A stretch of 64,000 nucleotides of DNA from CAYQJS01 sp964417895 (GTDB lineage Bacteria > Chloroflexota > UBA6077 > SHYK01), in the NCBI GenBank assembly GCA_964417895.1, contig CAYQJS010000009.1:61900-125899 (forward strand), written 5' to 3'. Positions 8,941 through 16,412 of this stretch are shown one piece after another; position 1 is the first letter of the stretch, and each line of letters begins with the position of its first letter. The position numbers and the translations under genes were made by a program. Below the pieces are notes generated by a model. That model was not told where the DNA came from. It saw nothing but the letters and a program-made list of their open reading frames with translations, and did not search any database.

Positions 8941-9921
8941 TTAGCCAATGGGCCACGGGGTAAGAGTCGGCCCCGGGACAATCGCCCCCGGGACGCTCAC
9001 CCCCGGGACAGTCACCCCCGGGACGGTCACCCCCGGGATAGTCACCCCCGGGACAGTCACCCCCGAGGGAGTGATCGCATCCTGGGCTACCGTGAACTGC
9101 GCTGTCAAAAGGAGCGCCCCTCCAGGGATGTCGCGCCCCGCGGCCACAACGGTGTATGTACCCGGCTGATCGTTCGGGCTGATCCCGATAAGCTCCTGGA
9201 TGCGACATTGGGCGTCCGCCACCACCGTTGCAGGTTGGGTGGTGCTTGGGCCCTCAATAGTCAGCGTGACGCTTGAGCCCGGCGCGAAACTCTGTGCTGC
9301 GAACGTGGTCACCTGGCCACGGCGAACTGTTTGGGGCGACACCGACGCGGCGGGCTGGAGGCAAGAGGCGGGCCAAGGGGTTGCATTGGGCGTGGGGGTT
9401 GAGGTTGCCGTGGGCTCGGGACTGGGCGTTGGCGTTGCCGTGGGCTCGGGCGTGGGCGTTGAGGTTGCCGTGGGCTCGGGCGTGGGCGTTGAGGTTGCCG
9501 TGGGCTCGGGCGTGGGCGTTGAGGTTGCCGTGGGCTCGGGCGTGGGTGGTGAGGTTGCCGTGGGCTCGAGAGTAGGCGTGGGGGTGGAGGTTGCCGTGGG
9601 CTCGAGAGCAGGCGTAGGGGAGCTGGGCTCTTCCGTAGGCGTGGGCGAACTGGGTCCCTCCGTCGGCGTGGGACTGGCGGTGAACGTAACGGCTGGAGTG
9701 AGCGTCAACGGGGGAATGTCGGTTGGTGGGTCGAGGGTAGGGGGTGCGGTCGGGGTATTCGTCGGCAGGACGTCAGCCGCTTGGAGCACCACCACTGTCA
9801 TCGCCAGCGAGAGCGCAAGGGCGAGTGGGAAGGCGGCGAACATGAGCAGCAGCACCAACCATTGGTGCTCCGTTGAACTGCCCCGCGAGTCGCGGCCCTG
9901 GTGGTCCATCGGCTGCTGCAT
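8941..9921 (-). CDS. Membrane-anchored Thr/Pro-rich surface protein
   Basis: 326 residues, starting at ATG 9921 with GGAGG upstream. Residues ~20-50 form one transmembrane anchor (LVLLLMFAAFPLALALSLA), followed by an outward low-complexity stalk rich in PTPEPTATS repeats (~60-185). Next is a compact beta-rich domain of about 95 residues (from ASVSPQTVRRGQVTTF to LLTAQFTVA) resembling an Ig-like or carboxypeptidase-regulatory-like fold. The tail is of GVTVP pentapeptides. Pro/Thr stalks of this kind are usually glycosylated spacers in cell-surface proteins. It sits 38 bp downstream of 9960-10403 and upstream of the peptidase, in one probable transcript. Function unknown; adhesion or surface display is a guess. 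Confidence 0.75.
   Translation of the reverse strand: MQQPMDHQGRDSRGSSTEHQWLVLLLMFAAFPLALALSLAMTVVVLQAADVLPTNTPTAPPTLDPPTDIPPLTLTPAVTFTASPTPTEGPSSPTPTEEPSSPTPALEPTATSTPTPTLEPTATSPPTPEPTATSTPTPEPTATSTPTPEPTATSTPTPEPTATPTPSPEPTATSTPTPNATPWPASCLQPAASVSPQTVRRGQVTTFAAQSFAPGSSVTLTIEGPSTTQPATVVADAQCRIQELIGISPNDQPGTYTVVAAGRDIPGGALLLTAQFTVAQDAITPSGVTVPGVTIPGVTVPGVTVPGVSVPGAIVPGPTLTPWPIG
8971..9075. repeat. Seven 15-bp tandem repeats in coding sequence
   Basis: Units of the form CCCCGGGACAGTCAC encode the GVTVP pentapeptide tail of the Thr/Pro-rich surface protein. The outer units are diverged. Copy number is likely to vary between strains by slippage. Confidence 0.9.
9391..9606. repeat. 30-bp tandem repeats encoding the PTPEPTATS stalk
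   Basis: Six 30-bp units plus one 36-bp variant encode ten-residue Thr/Pro/Glu blocks of the surface protein stalk. Units at 9451-9540 are identical to each other, suggesting recent expansion. Confidence 0.9.
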
Positions 9922-9959
9922 GAGAGATCAACCTCCGCCGGAGACCGCCGAACTGAGGT

Positions 9960-10403
9960 CTAGGTCGCTGAAGGGAGAAAGTGATCCGGCTTTGCCTCGA
10001 TCAGCTTCGCCAGGTGCTCGTCCGCCTCGGCTTCAGCCCTGTGTCGCGCCCAAAACGCCCTCACAAGGAGGACGGCGAGGCCGAGGGAGAGAGCGGCTCC
10101 CACGGCACCAGCGATCAAGAGGACTCGCATGATGTCATCTGGAACAAAGCTAGCCCCCTCCTTTGCGACAGTAACCGCCTGAGCGAGCGCGAACACACCA
10201 CCGGACCCCGCTTGGATCCCAAGCAGCGCTGCGATGCCCGCCGCATCTTGGAGGAGGTTGCGGTTCGCACGCTCGGCCCGCTCCAGGCTCAGCTTCCACG
10301 CTCGGAGCTCTGGGACCCATGACTCAGCTGCCGGGGCTCCCTTCGGCCGGTGGCCGTTTTGGACAGTGCTGCTTGGCCCTGGGCCCGCGATGGTCTTCTC
10401 CAT
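9960..10403 (-). CDS. Small membrane protein of unknown function
   Basis: 147 residues, starting at ATG 10403 with GGAGGA 6 nt upstream. A polar N-terminus of about 55 residues is followed by a weak hydrophobic stretch (AAGIAALLGIQAGSGGVFAL) and a strong membrane span (VLLIAGAVGAALSLGLAVLL). The tail is basic then acidic (RAFWARHRAEAEADEHLAK). It is the first gene of a leftward set with the Thr/Pro-rich surface protein and papain-like peptidase. I do not recognise the family. Confidence 0.65.
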   Translation of the reverse strand: MEKTIAGPGPSSTVQNGHRPKGAPAAESWVPELRAWKLSLERAERANRNLLQDAAGIAALLGIQAGSGGVFALAQAVTVAKEGASFVPDDIMRVLLIAGAVGAALSLGLAVLLVRAFWARHRAEAEADEHLAKLIEAKPDHFLPSAT

Positions 10404-10490
10404 GATGTCCTCCGATCTTGCTAGAGGCTCCAGGCGGGCGCGTTCCCACCCGCCATCCCTATCAGGCGACGCGCGTGCCGCCCACCAGCG

Positions 10491-10535
10491 AGTCTAGTCA
10501 AGCGTGGCAAACGCAGCATGTACGGAAATGCATAT
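10491..10535 (-). promoter_or_regulatory. Weak candidate promoter for the 10403-7977 gene set
   Basis: On the minus strand TATGCATTTCC is followed, 18 nt after a CATGCT box, by TAGACT (10496-10491). This resembles the better matched elements at 14909-14951 and 24154-24198 (TGCAATTYTCC, CGAKTC, TAC/GTCT). The resemblance is partial, and the region 10404-10650 holds no gene. Confidence 0.3.
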
Positions 10536-10650
10536 TCGCGCTGCACTATTTGGGCGCGGGGAGGGGGAGGATCGGGGAGGGGGTGATGCCCCGTGAAACG
10601 GCGAACGTTAATTAAGGATGCCAGATCCGATGGCGCGCGCCGCGCGCTGG

Positions 10651-11400
10651 CTACCGGCCGGCGCTGGCCCCGCCGTCGACCATCAGATCCGTACCAGTGA
10701 TGAAGTCCGCCTCGGCGGAAGCCAGGAACACCGCTGCGTTGGCGACGTCGAGGGGTGTGCACTGCCGGCCAACCAGGTTCGTCACCTGCCAGTTTCTCGG
10801 CACCTCGTCGGCCTCCACGACCGTCGCCACACGATTGGGCGTGATGCTGTTCACCCGGATGGCGTAGGGCGCCAACTGGATGGCGAGCGATCGTGTCAGG
10901 TTGAGCACGCCTCCCTTCGCTGACGGGTACGCCGTCGCGTCGGAGCGCCCGCGATGGCCGGACGTCGAAGCGATGTTGATGATCCTGCCTCCGCCTCCCG
11001 CCTCGACCATGGACCTTGCAACATGCTTCGTGCAGAGGAACACGCTCTTCAGCGTCGTGTTGATGACGCGGTCCCAGTCGGCCTCCTCGAGCTCGAGCAC
11101 ATTGTGCCGATCGACGACTCCGACGTTGTTGACCAGAATGTTGATGCGCCCCCAGCGGTCGCGGACCTCAGCGACCATCCGCTGGACGTCGTTGCTCGAC
11201 GTGACGTCGCAGGCGATGCCGATCGCCGAGCCTTCGACGGTCGAGCAGATCCCCTCCGCCACGGCCTGGGCCCTCGGGCGAACGAGGTCGACAACGGCAA
11301 CCCGCGCCCCCTCGGATGCGAACTGCTGCGCAATCGCCTCTCCGATGTTGCGGCCGGCTCCGGTCACAACCGCCACGCGGCCCTCGAGCCTCATCGCCAT
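10651..11400 (-). CDS. SDR family NAD(P)-dependent oxidoreductase
   Basis: 249 residues; ATG 11394 (MRLEG) is a likely start because GGGAGGGG sits 6-8 nt upstream, whereas ATG 11400 abuts it. The classical short-chain dehydrogenase pattern is complete: TGAGRNIG cofactor loop (13-20), NNVG (91-94), Ser145, and Tyr158-xxx-Lys162, ending with the usual FITGTDLMVDGG. An Asp near residue 38 (VVDL) after strand 2 suggests NAD preference. The family oxidises alcohols or reduces ketones; the substrate is unknown. It lies 257 bp downstream of the family-5 binding lipoprotein gene on the same strand, so a shared catabolic role is possible. Confidence 0.9.
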   Translation of the reverse strand: MAMRLEGRVAVVTGAGRNIGEAIAQQFASEGARVAVVDLVRPRAQAVAEGICSTVEGSAIGIACDVTSSNDVQRMVAEVRDRWGRINILVNNVGVVDRHNVLELEEADWDRVINTTLKSVFLCTKHVARSMVEAGGGGRIINIASTSGHRGRSDATAYPSAKGGVLNLTRSLAIQLAPYAIRVNSITPNRVATVVEADEVPRNWQVTNLVGRQCTPLDVANAAVFLASAEADFITGTDLMVDGGASAGR

Positions 11401-11657
11401 CCCCTCCCGACGATCTCGCTATCGAACTGGAGGCCGAAGCCGAAGAGCAGCGTGCGCCGCAGGCACCAGTTCCTCTCCCATCGCGACGAGAGTGGGGATG
11501 GTGAGGGCCACCCGCTTCGCATGCGAGCATCTCCGCTGGTTCAAAGTGCCAACGGACGAAGGGCCCTACCTTAACCTCTCCCGCTGCGCTGGGAGAGGGA
11601 TGGATCTCACCGCCGCTCCTTGGCCTCCGGCCTGCAATGTCACGAACTTACACGATG

Positions 11658-13475
11658 TCAATCCAGCTCCCAGGTGTGGATGTTCCAGGCATTGACAGTG
11701 TGGTAGGGGCTCAGCGGCCCGGGGCCGCGCACGCCCTTGCGCCAGGCAGCATTGTTGGTGGCGAGGTCGTGGTAGATGTGCAGCGACGCCAGCTCGTCCG
11801 CCTCGATTTTCAGCATGTCGGCGGCGAGGATCTGGCGCCCCGCCGAGTCCAGCGTGCCGATGTACTGGTCGTAGAGGCGGTCGTACGTGGGGTTGCTATA
11901 GCCACCGAAGTTGCTGCCCCGCCAGCGGGTCGCGGCCGACGAGATCTGCGACGACGCCAGGTGGGCATGCACGTCGAGCGTGTTGCGGTGCGCGAAGCCC
12001 ATCAGCCCCGGGAAGACCGACCGCAGCTCCTCTTTGTTGGACGCGTTGTCTGAAATGGCGTAGGACTGCGCGTTCACGCCGGCAGCCTGCCACTGCCCGG
12101 CCAGCGCCTGCCCCTCGGTGACGTTGTCGGACTTGTCCGTTGATCGGACTTCCAGGTTGAACAGCTCACCGCTCGCCGAGCGATACATGCCGTCCGCCCC
12201 GCGCGTCCAGCCCGCCTCACCCATCAGGCGCTGGGCGCGGGCCAGGTCGAACGGGTGCTTCGGCAGGCCGCGCTGCTCCATGAGGCGGTAGATGGGGTCG
12301 TCGGGCCCGACGAGCGTATCGGCCGCCGTCGTGAGGCCGAAAGCCAGCGTCTCCACCAGCGTCTGTCGGTCCAGCATGTGGATGAGCGCCTGGCGGACGC
12401 GGATGTCCCTCGCCAGCGGAGAGGTCTGATCGCGGTGCTGGACGCGGTAGTTGCGCGTCCCTGAGAAGACGCCGAGGGTTGTGCCCGCACCGCTCGGCTC
12501 CCACGCGTTCTTGAGGGTCATCAACTGGTTGACCTTGAGGGCGCCGACCGGCGCGACGTCGACGTCGCCGGCGAGCAGGCCGGCGACGAGCGCATTCACG
12601 TCGCCGAAGAACCGGAAGATGAGCCGGTCGATCTTGGCGCGCCCGAAGAAGTACTGGTCGAATGCCTGCCCCTCGAGGTGGCTGCCGTACTCCCAGTCCC
12701 CCAGGCGGTAGGGGCCTAACCCCACGAACTCCCGCGTCCAGTAGGGGCTGTTGGTGAAGGCTTGCTTATCGCCCCGCTCGTAGAGGTCACCCACGAGGTG
12801 GCGGGGGACCGGCGGGATATCGACGGGCCCGCTGGCGTTCGCCAGCATGTAGGGGCCGCTCCAGTCGACGACCAGCGTGTGCGGGTCGGTTGCCGTGGCG
12901 CGGGAGATCAGGCGAACCGAGCGAGCGCGCTCGATGGGCAGCTCGTCGTCCATGATGAGCTGCATGCCGAAGGCGAGGTCGTCGGCGGTGAGCGGCGTGC
13001 CGTCGTGCCACCGCGCCTCAGGCCGGAGCTTCCAGGTGACCTCCATGCGGCCATCGGGCAGCGACCGCCAGTCGCCGTCGTCAATGGTCGGCACCTTCTG
13101 GGCAAGCTGTGGGATCAGGTTCCCCTGGCCGTCGTAGCTGGTGAGGCCGGCGTGCAGGGAATACGTCATCTCGGGTGGCCCCGTCCCGGATTGGCCGAAG
13201 AGGGCGATGCCCGTGGTCGGCTCCGAGCCCGAGATGAGCCCCAGCCTGAGGGTCTTGCGCACCGCCTGGCCCTGCGCCGTGCCGTCGCCCTGCCGCGCCG
13301 CCTGGCGCCCCTCGGGGGCGCAGCTCACAGCGAGGAGGGCGAAGCAGAGCAGGCAAGTGCTGATCGCTGATTGCGGATTGCGGAATCGGGGGTTCGCTCG
13401 TGGTGAGCCTGTCGAACCACATGAGCCCTTCGACAAGCTCAGGGTGAGCGGGTTCTTCAGCAGCCTGCAAGCCAT
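11658..13475 (-). CDS. Family-5 ABC substrate-binding lipoprotein (oligopeptide/nickel type)
   Basis: The 605-residue ORF carries the SBP_bac_5 pattern: a RLGLISG start to the mature domain, WRSLPDGRMEVTWKLRPEAR, HDGTPLTADDLAFG, and later LARDIRVRQALIHMLDR. The lipobox is LLAVSC near residue 51. The first ~30 codons (MACRLLKNPLTLSLSKG and on) are the translation of a dispersed palindromic repeat rather than a normal n-region. Either the repeat has supplied a new start codon, or the true start has been lost. The binding protein would capture a peptide or other solute outside the membrane, but no permease or ATPase genes adjoin it. It is a paralogue of 37364-39085, and both have the same 50-bp sequence upstream. 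Confidence 0.88.
   Translation of the reverse strand: MACRLLKNPLTLSLSKGSCGSTGSPRANPRFRNPQSAISTCLLCFALLAVSCAPEGRQAARQGDGTAQGQAVRKTLRLGLISGSEPTTGIALFGQSGTGPPEMTYSLHAGLTSYDGQGNLIPQLAQKVPTIDDGDWRSLPDGRMEVTWKLRPEARWHDGTPLTADDLAFGMQLIMDDELPIERARSVRLISRATATDPHTLVVDWSGPYMLANASGPVDIPPVPRHLVGDLYERGDKQAFTNSPYWTREFVGLGPYRLGDWEYGSHLEGQAFDQYFFGRAKIDRLIFRFFGDVNALVAGLLAGDVDVAPVGALKVNQLMTLKNAWEPSGAGTTLGVFSGTRNYRVQHRDQTSPLARDIRVRQALIHMLDRQTLVETLAFGLTTAADTLVGPDDPIYRLMEQRGLPKHPFDLARAQRLMGEAGWTRGADGMYRSASGELFNLEVRSTDKSDNVTEGQALAGQWQAAGVNAQSYAISDNASNKEELRSVFPGLMGFAHRNTLDVHAHLASSQISSAATRWRGSNFGGYSNPTYDRLYDQYIGTLDSAGRQILAADMLKIEADELASLHIYHDLATNNAAWRKGVRGPGPLSPYHTVNAWNIHTWELD
13392..13470. repeat. Dispersed palindromic repeat (SLSKG family) within the 5' end of a binding-protein gene
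   Basis: TGAGCCTGTCGAA and TTCGACAAGCTCA form a hairpin around ACCACATGAGCCC. The same element occurs at 34668-34762 and as tandem units at 63849-64000. Here it overlaps codons of the lipoprotein gene 11658-13475. Confidence 0.85.
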
Positions 13476-13510
13476 TGATGGACCTCCTTCTCTCTTCCGT
13501 GATCCCTACT

Positions 13511-13590
13511 AAGCACGTCCATCGAAACATTCGCAGAAATGAGCCGGGGTTACCCCTCTCCCTAACCCTCCCCCGCAAGGGGGGAGGGGA
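13511..13590. repeat. Upstream repeat shared with the second family-5 binding-protein gene, plus GC palindrome
   Basis: AAGCACGTCCATCGAAA and then GAAATGAGCC followed by TACCCCTC recur at 39146-39195. In both places the element lies within about 110 bp upstream of a family-5 binding lipoprotein. The right part (13552-13590) is a CCCTCCCCC/GGGGGGAGGGG palindrome of the abundant intergenic type. Confidence 0.75.
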
Positions 13591-13631
13591 CAGGTGCACT
13601 CCCCCGCAATCCGCAATCCGCAATCCGCAAA

Positions 13632-14654
13632 CTACAACCCATAGAGCGCGGCGGGGTTTGCGTCCAGGATCTTGCTCACCACGGCGCCGCTCAGCTCGCT
13701 CTCGTCGCGCAGGCGCCGCAGCGCGTTGATCTCGCTCGCGGCGTCATCGTGCCCGTAGTCCGAGCCGATGATCAGGTTGTCCTCGCCAGCGTACTTCAGC
13801 ACATAGGGTAAATCGTCGTCCGTCTGGCACGCCACGTACATGCGGTTTTGCTTCATCAGGTTCGCGACGCCGTCACCACCGCGCCGCCGCCGCCCGGCCA
13901 GGAAGTGCAGCGCGTAAGGCACCCACTGGGCCGTGGTTTCGACGAACCCGAAGCGCAGCTCGGGAAACTGCGCTGGGACGTTGGACTGGATGAGGGAGCA
14001 GAACCCGTCGATCACGGGGAACTTGAAGACGGACAATCCGCCCGCGTGAGCCCAGAAGTCGTGGATGGCGAAGATGGAGTTGCCCGCGTGCGCGCAGATG
14101 GGCATGTCCAGCGCCTGCGCCGCCTCGTACAGGGGGAGGAAATAGGAGTCGCCCAGGTGGCGGTTCGCCTCGAAGCCCCGCATGAAGACTGCGCACGCGC
14201 CGTTGCCCCTGGCCCATTCGAGCTCCCTCAAGGCCTCCGGCCTAGAAAAGAGGGGTAGCACCGCGGCCCACCGCAGCCGATCCTTCGCCAGCGCCCAGAC
14301 GTCTGCCAGCCAGCGGTTGTAGCTCCGGCACAGCGCAAGCTCGATCTCCGGTCGATCGGTGATCGGCCGGAGAAACATGGATGGATACAGCACCTGGATG
14401 TCGACCCCCAGGTCGTCCATGTGCCGGAGCCTGGCGGGCACCGACCCCATCTCCCGCGACTCCTGGGAGACCTCGGTCATGTTCGGTGCGCCGGGGCTGA
14501 TGATCTTGCCGTCGATGAGCCAGCACTGCTCGGTGAGGCGGCTGATGTTGGGCGCCTCGATCCGCAGCGGCCTGTACTTGCGCTCGGACTCGTCCATGTA
14601 GGCCCAGGTCCGCTCGTTTTCGATCACGTGGCAGTCGGCATCGATGACGGGCAT
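13632..14654 (-). CDS. Amidohydrolase-2 family metal-dependent hydrolase
   Basis: 340 residues from ATG 14654, chosen because GGGAGG lies 8 nt upstream; GTG 14663 overlaps that site. The TIM-barrel metallohydrolase signature is present: strand 1 motif DADCH (DxH type), a central His in MPICAHAGNS, and the C-terminal Asp in NLIIGSDYGHDDAA. This is the ACMSD/2-pyrone-4,6-dicarboxylate hydrolase-like superfamily, which performs hydrolysis or decarboxylation of small acids with one Zn or Mn. It is the first of a leftward run with the binding lipoprotein and SDR downstream. The gene is a distant relative of 33426-34640. Substrate unknown. Confidence 0.88.
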   Translation of the reverse strand: MPVIDADCHVIENERTWAYMDESERKYRPLRIEAPNISRLTEQCWLIDGKIISPGAPNMTEVSQESREMGSVPARLRHMDDLGVDIQVLYPSMFLRPITDRPEIELALCRSYNRWLADVWALAKDRLRWAAVLPLFSRPEALRELEWARGNGACAVFMRGFEANRHLGDSYFLPLYEAAQALDMPICAHAGNSIFAIHDFWAHAGGLSVFKFPVIDGFCSLIQSNVPAQFPELRFGFVETTAQWVPYALHFLAGRRRRGGDGVANLMKQNRMYVACQTDDDLPYVLKYAGEDNLIIGSDYGHDDAASEINALRRLRDESELSGAVVSKILDANPAALYGL

Positions 14655-14744
14655 CAGGGCCACCTCCCTCGGCTAGCGGATCATCGCACCATTTCACACC
14701 ACGGGGCCCCGGGTTTCAAGCCCGGAGGCAAACGGACGGGTGCA

Positions 14745-14830
14745 GGGGAAAAGAGCTGCTTCCCTCCCCCCTTGCGGGGAAAAGAGCTGATCCCCTCCCC
14801 CCTTGAGGGGGAGGGTTAGGGAGGGGGGTA
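14745..14830. repeat. Two tandem copies of a GC-rich intergenic palindrome
   Basis: GGGGAAAAGAGCTG is repeated 37 bp apart, each followed by CCCTCCCCCCTTG; the second is completed by AGGGGGAGGG. These belong to the same short palindrome family found between many genes in this window (for example 48383-48475, 53256-53374). Confidence 0.8.
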
Positions 14831-14893
14831 ACGCCCATGTTCAAGCGAGTGCCCACTAGAGGGAAAGGGGCAGCCGATCCATCACGAACAAAT

Positions 14894-14951
14894 ATGTGTA
14901 CCAGAGGGTGCAATTTTCCAGACGATTCCGCAGGGCCCGGAACCCTAGTCT
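14894..14951 (+). promoter_or_regulatory. Candidate promoter/operator for the 15043-18518 cluster
   Basis: ATGTGTACC (14894-14902) and TGCAATTTTCC (14909-14919) are followed by CGATTC (14923-14928), a 17-nt spacer and TAGTCT (14946-14951). The same arrangement occurs at 24140-24198, with TGCAATTCTCC, CGAGTC, 17 nt and TACTCT. A version at 30874-30944 has ATGTGTACC, CGAGTG, 16 nt and TAGCCT. The boxes differ from the usual TTGACA/TATAAT, so an alternative sigma factor is possible. Confidence 0.45.
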
Positions 14952-15042
14952 CCTGATTGGCAAGCGGGACCGACACCGAAGGCGTCATGGCGGAGGGCCA
15001 CGATGGAGACCTCTCGGTGTGACAGGTCGGGAGGAGGAGGAC

Positions 15043-15390
15043 ATGCCCTTCATCGAAACACGGCACGAATCAGAGTATCCCTGGTTGGCAGCCGCGTGCT
15101 GGACCGACGACGGAAGGCCTGCACGCCCGTACGAGTTCAATCTAGAGCGGCGGGCGCGTGAGGCCTACCCGAGCGAGTTCGCCGATGCAGTCAGGGGGGC
15201 GGTGGCGGCCGCCCCCGCCCGTGACTCCGAGCGTGGGGTGGCGCGCGGGAGCGCCTCGCTGGAGGCGCGCTCTCCGGGGGGACTTGGGCGACTGATCGAT
15301 GGCCTCGTCGCCCGGCTTCGCCGCGGGCAGGCCGCGGCCCAAGCGCTCTCCGCCGACAATGATGCGTCGTTGCTGGGAGGGCCCGCGTGA
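15043..15390 (+). CDS. Hypothetical protein, first gene of the metzincin-like cluster
   Basis: 115 residues, starting at ATG 15043 behind a strong GGAGGAGGAGG. It is soluble, Ala/Arg-rich, with an N-terminal part containing YPWLAAACW and NLERRAREAYP and a helical C-terminal half. I do not recognise it. Its stop overlaps the next start (GTGA at 15387-15390), so the two are translationally coupled. A promoter-like element lies about 90 nt upstream. Confidence 0.6.
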   Translation: MPFIETRHESEYPWLAAACWTDDGRPARPYEFNLERRAREAYPSEFADAVRGAVAAAPARDSERGVARGSASLEARSPGGLGRLIDGLVARLRRGQAAAQALSADNDASLLGGPA

Positions 15391-16286
15391 GCGCGGCCTC
15401 CCGGCTCGACCCCCCGTTGGTGGCCGGCGCGGCGTCGCGCGCGGGGGTAACGCATCAGCAGCGTCCCGGACGCGGCGTCGCGCGGCTGGAGCGCCTCTCA
15501 GCGGTTTCCGGCATCGCGATCCTGGTCGCGGTAGCTGTGTTTCTGCTGCGCGCCGACCTCGTCGCACCGCGCATCGCCGGGGCCGCGATCCCCGGAGCCG
15601 CGATCGAGTTGGCGGGGCAGGGCACCGGGCTCTCGGCGCCTGCCATTGCGGCTGCACTGCGGGCTCGGGCGGCAGCACGGCCGGCGCGAGCTGAGGCAGG
15701 GGGGATGCGAGCGCCGCTGTTCGACGAGTTCGCTATTAGGGCGATCATCAATGACGTTCCGGTGCCCGCCGGCACCGGCCTACCCAACATCGAGCGAGTG
15801 ATCATCGATCCCTCCAGCGTCGTGGCGCTGGCTGTGCATTTGATGGTGAAGGACGTTGACAACCCTGCCTGGGCCGCGGTCAGTACGAAGGAGCGCATGC
15901 AGTATGCAGACGATGTGGTGGCGGCCCTGACCGCAAAGTATCCCGAGGCAGACGCCGCCCACCGCTGGACCGAGTCCTACTACGTCGTGACGGTGTGGGA
16001 GCGCTTTCGGGTTCCCCAGGGTCTCGAAGTGATCGACGATGCAGGCGATGCGGTGGTGTGCTTCCGTGGCGAGCGTATCTGGGACCGCTTCCTCGAGTGC
16101 CGCGGCGTGGGCGTGTCGGGAATGGTGAAGGTGCCGGCGCGGCGAGGGTACAGACCAACCCAGTTCGATGAGGCTGGCCCCGCGCTTCTTGCGCCAGCCG
16201 AGCCCGATCGAGCCAATCGTGCCTGGAAGAGCCCTTGGCGGGCTCGGTCTGTAGCTTTTACACGCACATGCGGGCGCGAAAATTAG
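15387..16286 (+). CDS. Single-span membrane protein of unknown function
   Basis: 299 residues from GTG 15387, which overlaps the preceding stop. A cytoplasmic tail of about 42 residues precedes one transmembrane helix (IAILVAVAVFLLRADLVA), followed by a predicted outside domain of about 230 residues. The domain carries ERVIIDPSSVVALAVHLMV, then YVVTVWERFRVPQG and CFRGERIWDRFLECRG. The C-terminal 60 residues look unstructured. The family is unknown to me. Two cysteines near residues 227 and 238 could pair. It lies in the six-gene cluster with the metzincin-like protein. Confidence 0.6.
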   Translation: MSAASRLDPPLVAGAASRAGVTHQQRPGRGVARLERLSAVSGIAILVAVAVFLLRADLVAPRIAGAAIPGAAIELAGQGTGLSAPAIAAALRARAAARPARAEAGGMRAPLFDEFAIRAIINDVPVPAGTGLPNIERVIIDPSSVVALAVHLMVKDVDNPAWAAVSTKERMQYADDVVAALTAKYPEADAAHRWTESYYVVTVWERFRVPQGLEVIDDAGDAVVCFRGERIWDRFLECRGVGVSGMVKVPARRGYRPTQFDEAGPALLAPAEPDRANRAWKSPWRARSVAFTRTCGREN

Positions 16287-16412
16287 AGGACACCCGCTCA
16301 CTTGCTATAAGCTTGTCAGGTGAGCGCCGTCGGAGTATGATGTGCCGAAATACCCATCAGAAGCACCTGCCAGGTACTTTGCACGCAGCCGTCGGGGCTG
16401 GAGGATGACTCC

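Noticed and set aside
9200..10132. 310-codon plus-strand frame rich in Val/Gly repeats
   Set aside because: It is the antisense of the PTPEPTATS repeat gene; the minus-strand gene has a ribosome site, anchor helix and folded domain.
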